Both the position numbers and the translations under genes were made by a program. A stretch of DNA of 64,000 bases from Streptomyces composti (GTDB lineage Bacteria; Actinomycetota; Actinomycetes; Streptomycetales; Streptomycetaceae), in NCBI RefSeq assembly GCF_012034205.1, contig NZ_JAATEM010000016.1:102827-166826 (forward strand). The letters run 5' to 3'. The notes below the pieces were generated by a model, which did not search any database, was not told the DNA's origin, and saw nothing but the letters and a program-made list of their open reading frames with translations. Position 1 is the first letter of the stretch, and every line of letters starts with the position of its first letter. Positions 1 to 8,543 of this stretch are shown here, piece by piece.

Positions 1-194
1 AGGACGCCTTCAGCCCCGGGTTCGACCACTTCGAGTTCGGGCTGCAGCGCATCCTGGACGGCCTGGAGACGTGCGTCGAGGCGCGCCGCGCGGCCGCGGA
101 CGGCGGCTCTTCGGCGCGGGCTGCCGCGGACGCGTGCTCAGCCCCGGCGCCCGATGGCCCCTCCTCAGCCCCGTCGGCGGAACAGCCGTCGTAG
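1..194 (+). CDS. C-terminal end of a probable TetR-family regulator (partial)
   Basis: Only the 3' end is in the window. Codons in the frame that starts at base 3 run to TAG at 192-194, giving 63 residues. The stretch FEFGLQRILDGLE resembles the last helix of the ligand-binding domain of tetracycline-repressor-type TetR regulators. It is followed by an Ala/Ser/Pro-rich tail. The DNA-binding domain lies outside the window, so the family call rests on a short match. The last 30 bases overlap the convergent gene that ends at 165. Confidence 0.55.
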   Translation, partial: DAFSPGFDHFEFGLQRILDGLETCVEARRAAADGGSSARAAADACSAPAPDGPSSAPSAEQPS

Positions 195-1163
195 CCCGAG
201 GAACACGGCGATCCCGGTGATCACCGCGACCGCCCCCGAAGTCAGCACCGGGGGCACGGACTTGCCGTCACCGGAGGCGTCCGCGTCCCCCCTGCCGGAG
301 GAGGACCCCTTGCTGCCGCCGGAGCCGCCCGGGGCCTCCCGTGCCACGACTCCGCTGCGCTCCCCCTCGCTGCCGAACAGCAGGTGCGAGCCGTCGGCGG
401 AGTAGGTGACGGACTCCCCCTGGGGCTGGATGGGCACGCTCAGCCGCCCCCTGCGGCGCAGCTTCCCGCCGTTCCACTCGTAGTGCACGCCGCCGAAGTA
501 GCCGCGCACGACCAGGTGTTCGCCGTCCGGCGAGAGCGCGGCGTCGGTCGCCCACATCTCCACGTCGGCGACCGGCCGGAAGACATTGGCGCCCGAGGGG
601 CTCAACTCGGCGGGCCCCGCGTAGAGATGCCCGCCCTCCTCCTGCTTGTCGATGATGTACACGCGCCCGGTCTTCGGGTGCACGACCATCGACTCGGCGT
701 CGCGGCTTCCGTCCGAGTACTTCACCACGTACTGGGTGGCCCGGACCGACTGGTCCTTGAGCACCTTCGGCTCGGGCAGCCGGTAGATCCACACATACGG
801 CCACTGCACACCGTCGTTGTCGCCGATGTCGCCGACGTAGAGCTGGTCGTCCGGTCCCATCGAGATCGCCTCGACGTCGCGCGGGGTGCCGACCCCGGTC
901 ATGGTGATCGTCGCGACGGTCTCGCCGGTGCGGCTGTCCACGGCGTAGAGGAAGGCGCCCCGGTCCTGGTCGTTGTGCGTCCAGTAGATGCCCTTGTGGC
1001 GGCGGGAGGCGGCCAGCCCGCTGGACTCGGTGATGCGCGGATCCTTGATCTGGAACCCGCCGTCACCGTCGTCGCCGCCGGCGGCGGAAGCGGTCGGGAC
1101 GGCGGCTCCGGCGAGGGCACCCGTCAGAAGTCCCGCGACGAGCAGGGCGAAAGATCGGCGCAT
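165..1163 (-). CDS. secreted, membrane-anchored beta-propeller (WD40-like) protein
   Basis: 332 residues. Residues 1-28 form a signal peptide (MRRSF, hydrophobic core, ending TASAA). The body has repeated strand-turn segments such as LYVGDIGDN, RVYIIDK and LSPDGEHLVVRG, as in WD40 or NHL-like propellers. A Gly/Ser-rich linker lies near residues 275-300, then one membrane helix near 303-325 and a basic RRLFRRRG tail. This suggests an extracellular propeller anchored by its C-terminus. No catalytic motif is visible, so the substrate is unknown. The ATG at 1163 has a weak -10-like CACTCT six bases upstream, which could mean a leaderless transcript. Confidence 0.8.
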   Translation of the reverse strand: MRRSFALLVAGLLTGALAGAAVPTASAAGGDDGDGGFQIKDPRITESSGLAASRRHKGIYWTHNDQDRGAFLYAVDSRTGETVATITMTGVGTPRDVEAISMGPDDQLYVGDIGDNDGVQWPYVWIYRLPEPKVLKDQSVRATQYVVKYSDGSRDAESMVVHPKTGRVYIIDKQEEGGHLYAGPAELSPSGANVFRPVADVEMWATDAALSPDGEHLVVRGYFGGVHYEWNGGKLRRRGRLSVPIQPQGESVTYSADGSHLLFGSEGERSGVVAREAPGGSGGSKGSSSGRGDADASGDGKSVPPVLTSGAVAVITGIAVFLGLRRLFRRRG

Positions 1164-1252
1164 GTCCCAAGAGTGCCACCCCGCGCGGCGGTACGAGGGC
1201 TGGTGGCCGGACTCACATCGCGGCGACCGGCGGTTTCGTCCATGATGATCGT

Positions 1253-1948
1253 GTGCTCAGGTTGATGCCCGTAGGCGACTCGATGACCATCGGGAGCGCG
1301 GGTGAACACACCTGGCGTTACCGGCTGTGGCAGCACCTGTGCGGGGCGTACGGCGGGCCCTTCACCTTCGTCGGACCGCGCGAGGCGCTGCGCGACCCGG
1401 CGACGGACGAACCCACCTCGTACGCCTACGCCGACCCCGACTTCCCGCGGGCGCATCTGGCCGGCTGGGGCGAGGGCTGGTGCCACATGGCCCCCCTGAT
1501 CGGCGAGGCGGTCCGCACCTTCCGTGCGGACGTGCTGCTCGTCTCCCTCGGCCTGATCGACCTGGGCTTCTACACCAACGCCGAGCAGACGGCGGCCAAC
1601 GTCCGCACCTTCGTGGACGAGGCGCGGGCCGCCCGCCCCGGCATCCGGATGGTGCTGCTGCCGGTGATCCCCAACATCCGCGCCCAGCAGGACGCGCCCT
1701 TCGCCGCCCAGGTCACCGAGTTCAACGAGCGCCTGGCCAAGACCGCGGCCGACCTGGACACCCCCGCCTCCCCCGTGCTGCTGGCCACCCCGGCCCCCTC
1801 CTACGACATCCACACCGACACCTACGACGGCACGCATCCCAACGCCAGCGGCGAGCACAAGCTGGCGGCGTCCTTCGCGGACGCGATGTGGCAGAGCTGG
1901 GACCTGGGCGGCCCCTACGAGGTGCGGGACCGCGGCAACGGCCGCTGA
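1253..1948 (+). CDS. SGNH/GDSL-family hydrolase
   Basis: 231 residues, GTG start. The GDS block (GDSMT, residues 8-12) carries the likely nucleophilic serine. The C-terminal THPNASGEHKLA segment holds the Asp/His pair typical of SGNH hydrolases (DGTHP near residues 194-198). The middle segment LLVSLGLIDLGF fits block III, although the usual asparagine is replaced. The family hydrolyses ester bonds of lipids, acyl groups or sugar acetates; the substrate here cannot be told. No signal peptide is present, so it is probably cytoplasmic. It is divergent from the propeller gene, and the two starts are 89 bases apart. Confidence 0.85.
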   Translation: MLRLMPVGDSMTIGSAGEHTWRYRLWQHLCGAYGGPFTFVGPREALRDPATDEPTSYAYADPDFPRAHLAGWGEGWCHMAPLIGEAVRTFRADVLLVSLGLIDLGFYTNAEQTAANVRTFVDEARAARPGIRMVLLPVIPNIRAQQDAPFAAQVTEFNERLAKTAADLDTPASPVLLATPAPSYDIHTDTYDGTHPNASGEHKLAASFADAMWQSWDLGGPYEVRDRGNGR

Positions 1949-1986
1949 CCCTCGTCGCGTCACCGCTGCCGAGCGAGCGCCGGCCC

Positions 1987-2763
1987 TCACCGGGCGACCG
2001 CTGCCCGGCCGGCGCCGGCGGCCCCGATCGCCCGCACCAGGAAGCGGGCGGCGGGCGCGATCCCGTCCCGCAGCTCCTCCCACCGCTCCTGCTTCTCCTC
2101 CCCCGTGCAGACCGCCCTGGCGTGCGCGACGACCGCCCGGTGACGGGCGTGGGGGATCCGCTCGAGCGCCCAGCCGGCCGCCGCCTCCTTCGACCGGATC
2201 TCCCCGGTGCTGAAGGTCAGCCAGATGCGGCACAGGGTGAGCAGCACATTGCGGGTGTCGGTCTCCAGCCCGGCGAGCAGATCCGGGATTCCGTCCCTCA
2301 TGGCGCGCAGCACGTCGGTGTGCGGCACGGGGTCGAGCAGCCGGGCGGGCGGAGGGCCGTACACGGGTGCGCCCGCACCGAGCACCACGGTGAGCAGGAG
2401 CGCGAGATCCGGGCACGGCCCGGGCAGCGGGACCGCCCCGCGCTCGTACTCCTCGCGCCGCCACTCCCCGTACAGGAAGTCGCACTCCGGTGGATACCGC
2501 CAGGGCCGCACCGCGTCCCGCACGACACAGCTCAGCTCCACGGGCCGCCGCCCGCCGCCGGACACCCGCATCAACGCGTCGGTCAGCGCCCGGCGCCGGA
2601 CCTCTCCCAGGGAACGCCGGGTCACCACGAGCAGATCGATGTCGCTGTGCGGGCGCAGCCCGCCCAGGGTGGCGGAGCCGTGCAGATACGCACCGAGCAC
2701 GTCGTCCCCGAGGTGCCGCAGCACCAGCTCCGCCAGCCGGCCGACGCCGCTCCCGTCCGGCAT
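1987..2763 (-). CDS. AadA-like aminoglycoside nucleotidyltransferase family protein
   Basis: 258 residues from the ATG at 2763. An upstream extension to 2850 is open, but it is poor in family-like sequence. The nucleotidyltransferase signature is HGSATLGGL...SDIDLLV: Gly29-Ser30 with metal-binding Asp41 and Asp43. The helical C-terminal half (TDTRNVLLTLCRIW, STGEIRSKEAA) matches the AadA/ANT(3'') C-terminal domain. Family members adenylate streptomycin, spectinomycin or related aminoglycosides. Chromosomal Streptomyces homologues are common and many have no proven resistance role. The gene stands alone and converges on the SGNH hydrolase gene. Confidence 0.85.
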   Translation of the reverse strand: MPDGSGVGRLAELVLRHLGDDVLGAYLHGSATLGGLRPHSDIDLLVVTRRSLGEVRRRALTDALMRVSGGGRRPVELSCVVRDAVRPWRYPPECDFLYGEWRREEYERGAVPLPGPCPDLALLLTVVLGAGAPVYGPPPARLLDPVPHTDVLRAMRDGIPDLLAGLETDTRNVLLTLCRIWLTFSTGEIRSKEAAAGWALERIPHARHRAVVAHARAVCTGEEKQERWEELRDGIAPAARFLVRAIGAAGAGRAAVAR

Positions 2764-2873
2764 ACGCGTCCCCCTTCGTCCCTCGTCCCGTTGTACTCCG
2801 TGCCCGGCGTCCAGGGGCCCTCGCGGAACGTCCCCTTGCCTAGAGCGCACTCCACGACGTTGGCTGGACGGTC

Positions 2874-3866
2874 ATGAAGTACACGCAGCTCGGACGCACC
2901 GGACTCAAGGTCAGCCGACTCGTCCTCGGCACGATGAACTTCGGTCCGCAGACCGACGAGGCCGGCAGCCACGCCATCATGGACGCGGCGCTGGACGCCG
3001 GGATCAACTTCTTCGACACCGCCAACGTCTACGGCTGGGGTGAGAACAAGGGCCGCACCGAGAGCATCATCGGCAACTGGTTCGCCAAGGGCGGCGGCCG
3101 GCGGGACAAGGTCGTCATCGCCACCAAGGTGTACGGGAACATGGGCGCCGACGGCGAGGTCTGGCCCAACCACGACAAGCTCTCCGCGGTCAACATCCGC
3201 CGGGCCGTGGACGCCAGCCTCAAGCGGCTCCAGACGGACCACATCGACCTCTACCAGTTCCACCACATCGACCGGGCCACCCCGTTCGAGGAGATCTGGC
3301 AGGCCATCGACGTCCTGATCCAGCAGGGCAAGATCCTCTACGTCGGCTCCTCCAACTTCCCCGGATACAAGATCGCCCAGGCCAACGAGCTGGCCGCCCG
3401 CCGCAGCGGCACCATCGGACTGGTCAGCGAGCAGTGCCTGTACAACCTCTACGAGCGGCGCGCCGAGATGGAGGTCATCCCGGCCGCACAGGACTACGGG
3501 CTCGGGGTGATCCCCTGGTCGCCGCTGCACGGCGGGCTGCTGGGCGGCGTGCTGAAGAAGCAGGCCGAGGGCGCCCGGCGGGCCTCGGGGCGCGCCGCGG
3601 AGACGCTGCAGGACCCGGCCGCGCGCGCGAAGATCCAGGCGTACGAGGATCTGGCCGACAAGCACGGCCTGGAGCCCGGCGAGCTGGCCCTGGCCTGGCT
3701 GCTCACCCGACCCGGCGTCACCGGCCCGATCGTCGGCCCGCGCACCGCGGAGCAGCTGGCCTCCGCGCTGCGGGCGGCGGAGCTGGAGCTGAGCGAGGAG
3801 CTGCTGGCCGGCCTGGACGAGATCTTCCCCGGCCCGGGCCCGTCCCCGGAGGCCTTCGCCTGGTAG
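2874..3866 (+). CDS. aldo/keto reductase
   Basis: 330 residues, full length for the family. It is an NADPH-dependent (beta/alpha)8-barrel oxidoreductase that reduces aldehydes or ketones. The catalytic tetrad is visible as Asp48 and Tyr53 (FFDTANVYG), Lys85 (IATKVYG) and His130 (LYQFHH). The cofactor-binding C-terminal segment GPIVGPRTAEQL is also present. The sequence resembles the YajO/YghZ-like branch (Kv-beta related). It is a monocistronic gene divergent from the AadA-like gene. Confidence 0.93.
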   Translation: MKYTQLGRTGLKVSRLVLGTMNFGPQTDEAGSHAIMDAALDAGINFFDTANVYGWGENKGRTESIIGNWFAKGGGRRDKVVIATKVYGNMGADGEVWPNHDKLSAVNIRRAVDASLKRLQTDHIDLYQFHHIDRATPFEEIWQAIDVLIQQGKILYVGSSNFPGYKIAQANELAARRSGTIGLVSEQCLYNLYERRAEMEVIPAAQDYGLGVIPWSPLHGGLLGGVLKKQAEGARRASGRAAETLQDPAARAKIQAYEDLADKHGLEPGELALAWLLTRPGVTGPIVGPRTAEQLASALRAAELELSEELLAGLDEIFPGPGPSPEAFAW

Positions 3867-3914
3867 TAGCGGGCGGGACCGGACGTCACCCGCACCCGGT
3901 GGCGGGCGGCGGCG

Positions 3915-4004
3915 CTACTTCCCGAGCACCGCCGCCAGCGCCACCACGACGAACATCAGCACGAGCGCACCGGCCATGATCCGGTTACGGGTCTTCGGGT
4001 CCAC
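3915..4004 (-). CDS. 29-residue single-helix membrane protein (SGM_5486-type transporter-associated)
   Basis: A very short gene: GTG at 4004, then DPKTRNRIMAGALVLMFV and a hydrophobic tail ending LGK, stop at 3915-3917. The product is a short basic N-terminus followed by one transmembrane helix. It starts 9 bases after the stop of the thpR gene, with a GAGG stretch in the gap, so the two are probably translated together. I recall a Streptomyces family named SGM_5486 transporter-associated protein with this size and motif, found near MFS genes. An MFS gene lies 700 bases upstream here. The molecular role is unknown. Confidence 0.7.
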   Translation of the reverse strand: MDPKTRNRIMAGALVLMFVVVALAAVLGK

Positions 4005-4013
4005 GCCTCGAGC

Positions 4014-4586
4014 CTAACCGGCCGCCCCGAGCGCCCGGCGCGCGACCGCCTCGTAGCGGGGCTGCTCGCCCGGCACCCCGCTCACCGGCAGATTGCTGCG
4101 CACCAGCGCCAGCTCGGCCACGGTCCAGGTACGGCTGCGGAAGGCGCGCAGCCGCGCGACGAAGGGCCTGACGTCGATGCCGTCCCGGCTGCGGGCCACC
4201 GTCAGATGCGGCTTGTACCTGCGGTGCTCCCCCATGTCGATGCCCGCCTTGCGCGCCGCCGCCTCGGCCCGCCCGGCGAGCACCCCGAGGGCCCGCACAT
4301 CCCCGTCCGCCCCAGCCCACAGGGCCCTCCCGCGCCCGAACTGCCCCCCGCCGCCGAGCGCCAGCGCGAACGGCTCCGTACGGGACGCGGCCCGCCCGAG
4401 CCGCTCGGTCAGCGCGGGCACCAGCGCGTCGTCGACCTCCCCGTAGAAGGCCAGCGTGAAATGCCACCCCGGCCGCCCGGTCCACCGCAGCCCCTCGGCC
4501 CCGGGCAGCCTCCTCAGCCGGGCCACCTCGGCGGCGAGCTCCTCGGCGACGTCCTCGGGCGGCAGCACGGCGGCGAACAGTCTCAT
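4014..4586 (-). CDS. thpR: RNA 2',3'-cyclic phosphodiesterase (2H family)
   Basis: 190 residues. Two HxT motifs of the 2H phosphoesterase fold are present: His42-Phe-Thr44 (WHFTLAF) and His127-Leu-Thr129 (KPHLTVAR). This family opens 2',3'-cyclic phosphate ends of RNA, and some members were first described as 2'-5' RNA ligases (LigT). The protein is cytoplasmic. The gene lies between the MFS gene upstream (109 bases away) and the tiny membrane gene downstream. The start ATG at 4586 has a -10-like CAGACT six bases upstream, which may mean leaderless transcription from its own promoter. Confidence 0.9.
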   Translation of the reverse strand: MRLFAAVLPPEDVAEELAAEVARLRRLPGAEGLRWTGRPGWHFTLAFYGEVDDALVPALTERLGRAASRTEPFALALGGGGQFGRGRALWAGADGDVRALGVLAGRAEAAARKAGIDMGEHRRYKPHLTVARSRDGIDVRPFVARLRAFRSRTWTVAELALVRSNLPVSGVPGEQPRYEAVARRALGAAG

Positions 4587-4695
4587 GGGTCCAGTCTGCC
4601 GGGTGTGCCCCGGTCACCGTGCGCAGCGTCGCACCGCACGGCCGCACAGGCATCGAGCGGCGCCCCGGCCACCGGCCGCTGTACCGCCCCGGCCG

Positions 4696-6057
4696 CTACA
4701 CCGCCCGGGCCAGCGCCTTCTCCGGCTGCTCGCGGGGGACGAAGCGGATGTGGGGGTGGCCGTGGTGCCAGCCGACGGTGAGGCGGAGGTTGCCCACGCG
4801 GGCGAGGATCAGGCCGATGACGGCGGCGGCGGTGATGGCGACGGTGCCGCCCGCGGCGAACCCGACGCGGGCGCCGTAGGTGTCGGTGAGCCAGCCGACG
4901 ACGGGCGCGCCGACGGGGGAGCCACCGAGGAAGACCATCATGTAGAGGGCCATGACACGGCCGCGGACGGCCGGGTCGGTGGACATCTGGATGGAGGTGT
5001 TCGTGGTGACGTTGACCGTCATCGCGAACAGGCCGATGGGGATCATCAGCAGGGCGAACATCCACAGCTCGGGGGCGGCCGCGGCGAGGATCTCCAGCGT
5101 GCCGAAGGCCAGCGCGGCCAGGATCAGCAGGCGCAGCCGGGCCGTGCCGCGGCGGGCGGCGAGCAGGGCGCCGGCCAGCGAGCCGACCGCCATCAGCGTG
5201 TTGAACATGCTGTAGACGCCCGCGTCCCCGTGGAAGACGTCGTCGGCGAAGGCGGAGAGGTAGACGGGGAAGTTGAAGGCGAAGGTGCCGATGAAGCCGA
5301 TCAGCACGATCGGCCAGATCAGCTCGGGCCGGCCGGCCACGTAGCGCAGGCCCTCCCGCAGCTGGCCCTTGCCGCGTGGCGCGCGTTCCACGGCGTGCAG
5401 CTCGCGGGAGCGCATCAGCAGCAGGCCGGTGAGCGGTGCCACGAAGGACAGGCCGTTGAGGAGGAACGCCCAGCCCGTGCCGACGCCGGTGATCAGCAGG
5501 CCGGCGACGGCGGGGCCGACCAGGCGGGCGGACTGGAAGTTCGCGGAGTTCAGGCTGACCGCGTTCTGCAGCTGCTCGGGGCCGACCAGCTCGGAGACGA
5601 AGGACTGGCGGGCCGGGTTGTCGACCACGGTGGCCAGGCCGACGGCGAAGGCGGCGACGTAGACGTGCCAGACCTGCACCTGCCCGGTCAGGGTGAGGAC
5701 GGCGAGCGCGATCGCGGTGAGGGCCATCGCGGACTGGGTGACGACGAGCGTGGGGCGCTTGCGCAGGCGGTCGACGAGCACGCCGCCGTACAGGCCGAAC
5801 AGCAGCATCGGCAGGAACTGCAGGGCGGTGGTGATGCCGACGGCGGCGGCGGAGCCGGTGAGGCTGAGCACCAGCCAGTCCTGGGCGATGCGCTGCATCC
5901 AGGTGCCGATGTTGGAGACGACCTGGCCGAGGAAGAACAGGCGGTAGTTCCTGATCCTCAGGGAGGAGAACATCGACGTCTTGCGGGGGGTGGTCTCGCG
6001 GGCGGGTTCGTGGGTGTCCGGTGCGGGGGCGGAAGGTGCTCCGGGTCCCGTACTCAA
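4696..6057 (-). CDS. MFS transporter (transmembrane secretion effector type)
   Basis: 453 residues with about 12 predicted membrane helices after a 35-residue polar N-terminus. It has MFS features such as the loop motif GVLVDRLRKRP between helices 2 and 3, and NPARQSFVSELV, typical of the MFS_3/enterobactin-exporter-like group. The likely role is proton-driven efflux of a drug or metabolite. The start lies 27 bases downstream of the marR-type gene stop, so the two form an operon and the regulator probably controls this pump. The C-terminus is a soluble tail ending near EKALARAV. Confidence 0.92.
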   Translation of the reverse strand: MSTGPGAPSAPAPDTHEPARETTPRKTSMFSSLRIRNYRLFFLGQVVSNIGTWMQRIAQDWLVLSLTGSAAAVGITTALQFLPMLLFGLYGGVLVDRLRKRPTLVVTQSAMALTAIALAVLTLTGQVQVWHVYVAAFAVGLATVVDNPARQSFVSELVGPEQLQNAVSLNSANFQSARLVGPAVAGLLITGVGTGWAFLLNGLSFVAPLTGLLLMRSRELHAVERAPRGKGQLREGLRYVAGRPELIWPIVLIGFIGTFAFNFPVYLSAFADDVFHGDAGVYSMFNTLMAVGSLAGALLAARRGTARLRLLILAALAFGTLEILAAAAPELWMFALLMIPIGLFAMTVNVTTNTSIQMSTDPAVRGRVMALYMMVFLGGSPVGAPVVGWLTDTYGARVGFAAGGTVAITAAAVIGLILARVGNLRLTVGWHHGHPHIRFVPREQPEKALARAV

Positions 6058-6084
6058 AAGGTTCGCCTCCTCGCGAATCGACGT

Positions 6085-6522
6085 CTACAGGTGCGCCAGC
6101 TTCTCCAGCACCGGGGCCGCGACGCGCAGCTTGGCCCACTCCTCCTCGTCGAGCTCCTCCACCAGGGAGGCCAGGAAGGCGTTGCGCTTGCGGCGGCTCT
6201 CCTCGAGCATCGCCTCGGCCCGCTCGGTCTGCGTCACGACCTTCTGGCGCCGGTCGTCCGGATGCGGCTCCAGCCGGACCAGCCCTTTGGACTCCAGCAG
6301 TGCCACGATGCGGGTCATCGACGGCGGCTGCACGTGTTCCCTGCGGGCCAGCTCGCCCGGGGTGGCGCTGCCGCAGCGGGCCAGGGTGCCGAGCACCGAC
6401 ATCTCGGTGGGGCTGAGCGACTCGTCGACCCGCTGGTGCTTGAGCCGACGGGACAGCCGCATCACGGCGGATCGGAGTGCGTTCACGGCGGCCGCGTCGT
6501 CGCCATGGCTGAGGTCCGGCAT
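6085..6522 (-). CDS. MarR-family transcriptional regulator
   Basis: 145 residues. The winged helix-turn-helix is clear: TPGELARREHVQPPSMTRIV (recognition helix) and the wing with the DDRR signature (HPDDRRQKVV). Flanking helices form the dimer interface. Genes of this type usually repress their own operon and the adjacent exporter, here the MFS gene 27 bases downstream. The upstream region has a TAACCT -10 element (6535-6530) exactly seven bases before the ATG, overlapped by a near-palindrome at 6531-6545. Autorepression by blocking a leaderless promoter is likely. Confidence 0.93.
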   Translation of the reverse strand: MPDLSHGDDAAAVNALRSAVMRLSRRLKHQRVDESLSPTEMSVLGTLARCGSATPGELARREHVQPPSMTRIVALLESKGLVRLEPHPDDRRQKVVTQTERAEAMLEESRRKRNAFLASLVEELDEEEWAKLRVAAPVLEKLAHL

Positions 6523-6527
6523 GTTGT

Positions 6528-6555
6528 TTAGGTTATCTCATTACCCTGGCTAAAG
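6528..6555. promoter_or_regulatory. MarR-type operator over the marR/MFS promoter
   Basis: The near-palindrome GGTTATCTCATTACC (6531-6545) sits inside a wider TTTAG...CTAAA frame. Its left arm overlaps the -10 hexamer TAACCT (minus strand, 6535-6530) of the marR-type gene. The size and symmetry fit a MarR dimer site. Assignment to the adjacent regulator is inference. Confidence 0.5.
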
Positions 6556-6604
6556 ACCACCGGAGAGGATCCATGGTGCCCGTGACGACCGCCACTCATA
6601 CACC

Positions 6605-6626
6605 GGATCACTCATTTGGGTGATCC
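6605..6626. promoter_or_regulatory. 22-bp inverted repeat upstream of the ribbon-helix-helix gene
   Basis: Perfect 7-base arms GGATCAC and GTGATCC are separated by eight bases. The repeat lies 53 bases before the start of the small RHH gene at 6679. It could be an operator for that protein or an RNA hairpin. No run of T follows, so it does not look like a classical terminator. Confidence 0.4.
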
Positions 6627-6678
6627 TTCAACGGAACCTGACACACCGCACCGAAGGGTGCGGCAACGCTCATGAGCC

Positions 6679-6861
6679 ATGGGGACCGATGTGCTCAGCC
6701 TCCGCATAGATCACGAACTGCTCGAACGACTCAGGGAACATGCCGCCAAACGCGGCATGAGCGTCCAGGACTATGTCGTCCGGACGCTCATGCGCGATGA
6801 CTTCGACCAGCGGTTCCAGGCCGCCGTCGAGGAGACGGAGAAGTTCTACGGGGTCACCTGA
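6679..6861 (+). CDS. small ribbon-helix-helix (CopG/Arc-type) DNA-binding protein
   Basis: 60 residues. The pattern VLSLRIDHELLERLREHAAK followed by RGMSVQDYVVRTL matches the strand-helix-helix of RHH proteins (CopG/Arc/MetJ fold). The second part resembles antitoxins of the VapB/HicB kind. No toxin gene is adjacent: the next gene, a permease, is convergent. It may be a solitary regulator rather than part of a toxin-antitoxin pair. The inverted repeat at 6605-6626 is a candidate autoregulatory site. Confidence 0.75.
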   Translation: MGTDVLSLRIDHELLERLREHAAKRGMSVQDYVVRTLMRDDFDQRFQAAVEETEKFYGVT

Positions 6862-6940
6862 CCCCGCCGGGTGCGCGGGCGGGGACCCGCCGGCCGGGTC
6901 GGGCCCGTCCGAGGGCGGCCCCGGGTTCCGCGGTGCCGGA

Positions 6941-8392
6941 TCAGGTCAGGCCCAGAGCCGGCATCAGGTAGTAGAAGGCGAAGACCGCCGCCACCACGTA
7001 CATCGCCGGCGGGACCTCCCGGCCGCGCCCGACCGCGAGGCGCAGCACCGCGAAGGTGATGAAGCCCATGCCGATGCCGTTGGTGATCGAGTAGGTGAAC
7101 GGCATCATCAGCATCGTCACGAAGGCCGGCACGGCGATCGTGTAGTCCGCCCAGTCGATCTCCTTGACCGACCCGGCCAGGATCAGGAAGCCCACCGCGA
7201 CCAGCGCGGGCGTGGCCGCCTGCGAGGGGACCATGGTGGCGACCGGGGTGAGGAACAGCGCCACGGCGAACAGCGCACCGGTGACCACATTGGCGAAGCC
7301 GGTGCGCGCGCCCTCGCCGACACCGGCGGTGGACTCCACGAAGCAGGTGGTGGCCGAGGCCGAGCTGGCACCGCCCGCGGCGACCGCGACACCGTCGACG
7401 AAGAGCACCTTGTTGATGCCGGGCATCTGGCCCTCGCCGTCGGTCAGCTTCGCCTCGTCGCTGACCCCCATGATCGTGCCCATCGCGTCGAAGAAGCACG
7501 ACAGCAGCACGGTGAAGACGAACAGCACACCGGTCAGCACCCCGACCTTGCCGAACCCGCCGAACAGGCTGACCTCGCCGATCAGGCCGAAGTCGGGGGT
7601 GGCCACCGGGTTGCCGGGCCAGACCGGGTTGGTCAGGCCCCAGGAGGGGATGTCGGCGACGGCGTTGATGATCATGGCGACGACCGTCATCACCACGATC
7701 GACAGCAGGATCGCTCCGGGCACCCGGCGCACGATCAGCGCCAGCGTGAGCAGCGCGCCGAGCACGAAGACCAGCACCGGCCAGCCGGTGAGGTGGCCGT
7801 CCGCGCCGAGCTGCAGCGGGACGGTGGTCCGGGCGGCGTCGGGGATGCGGGAGACGAAGCCGGCGTCCACCAGGCCGATCAGCATGATGAACAGGCCGAT
7901 ACCGATCGCGATGGCCTTGCGCAGCCCGTAGGGCACGGCGTTCATCACGCGCTCACGCAGACCGGTGGCCACCAGCAGCATCACCACGAAACCGGCCAGC
8001 ACCACCATGCCCATCGCGTCCGGCCAGGACATCCGCGGGGCGAGCTGGAGCGCGACGACCGAGTTCACGCCGAGACCCGCGGCCAGCGCGATCGGGACGT
8101 TGCCGATGACGCCCATCAGCAGCGTGGTGAACGCCGCGGTCAGCGCGGTCGCGGTGACCAGCTGGCCGTTGTCCAGCTGGTGGCCGTACATGTCCTTCGC
8201 ACTGCCGAGGATGATCGGGTTCAGCACGATGATGTAGGCCATCGCGAAGAAGGTGGCGAATCCGCCGCGCACCTCGCGGGCGAGGGTGCTGCCGCGCTCG
8301 GAGATCTTGAAGAAGCGGTCGAGCGCTCCGGTGGCGGGGCCGGACCCCGGCTGATCGGGACTGGGGGCCTTGGCGGGTGCCGAGGTGGACAT
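6941..8392 (-). CDS. NCS2-family purine permease (AzgA-like)
   Basis: 483 residues from the ATG at 8392, chosen because GAGGT stands seven bases upstream; another ATG at 8407 lacks this. About 12-14 membrane helices are visible. Family motifs include GGFATFFAMAYIIVLNP near the N-terminus, SCFFDAMGTIMGV, and SASATTCFVESTAGVGEGARTG. The last is the signature of the AzgA-type NCS2 subgroup that imports adenine, guanine or hypoxanthine by proton symport. It is divergent from the DUF2530 gene, 151 bases away. A TCTAC-TCGC-GTAGA palindrome (near 8505-8518) in the gap is a possible operator. Confidence 0.92.
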   Translation of the reverse strand: MSTSAPAKAPSPDQPGSGPATGALDRFFKISERGSTLAREVRGGFATFFAMAYIIVLNPIILGSAKDMYGHQLDNGQLVTATALTAAFTTLLMGVIGNVPIALAAGLGVNSVVALQLAPRMSWPDAMGMVVLAGFVVMLLVATGLRERVMNAVPYGLRKAIAIGIGLFIMLIGLVDAGFVSRIPDAARTTVPLQLGADGHLTGWPVLVFVLGALLTLALIVRRVPGAILLSIVVMTVVAMIINAVADIPSWGLTNPVWPGNPVATPDFGLIGEVSLFGGFGKVGVLTGVLFVFTVLLSCFFDAMGTIMGVSDEAKLTDGEGQMPGINKVLFVDGVAVAAGGASSASATTCFVESTAGVGEGARTGFANVVTGALFAVALFLTPVATMVPSQAATPALVAVGFLILAGSVKEIDWADYTIAVPAFVTMLMMPFTYSITNGIGMGFITFAVLRLAVGRGREVPPAMYVVAAVFAFYYLMPALGLT

Positions 8393-8543
8393 GCGGGACC
8401 TCATCACCAGCGGGCCTCCCCCACGGCCCTTTGGCGTTTCCTACGAACAGAAGCGGTCAGAAGCAAACGGATTCAGTATGAACATATAGCCGCCGCAAAT
8501 CCATCTACTCGCGTAGAGACGCGGGCCCCGTAAGCTGTCGCTC

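Noticed and set aside
4456..6531. A 691-codon open frame on the plus strand across the MFS and MarR genes
   Set aside because: Antisense shadow with composition of repeated Gly/Asp/Gln. The MFS and MarR proteins on the other strand are well formed.
6773..8533. Long plus-strand frame over the purine permease
   Set aside because: Rich in His/Gln/Asp with no domain; opposite a clear NCS2 permease.
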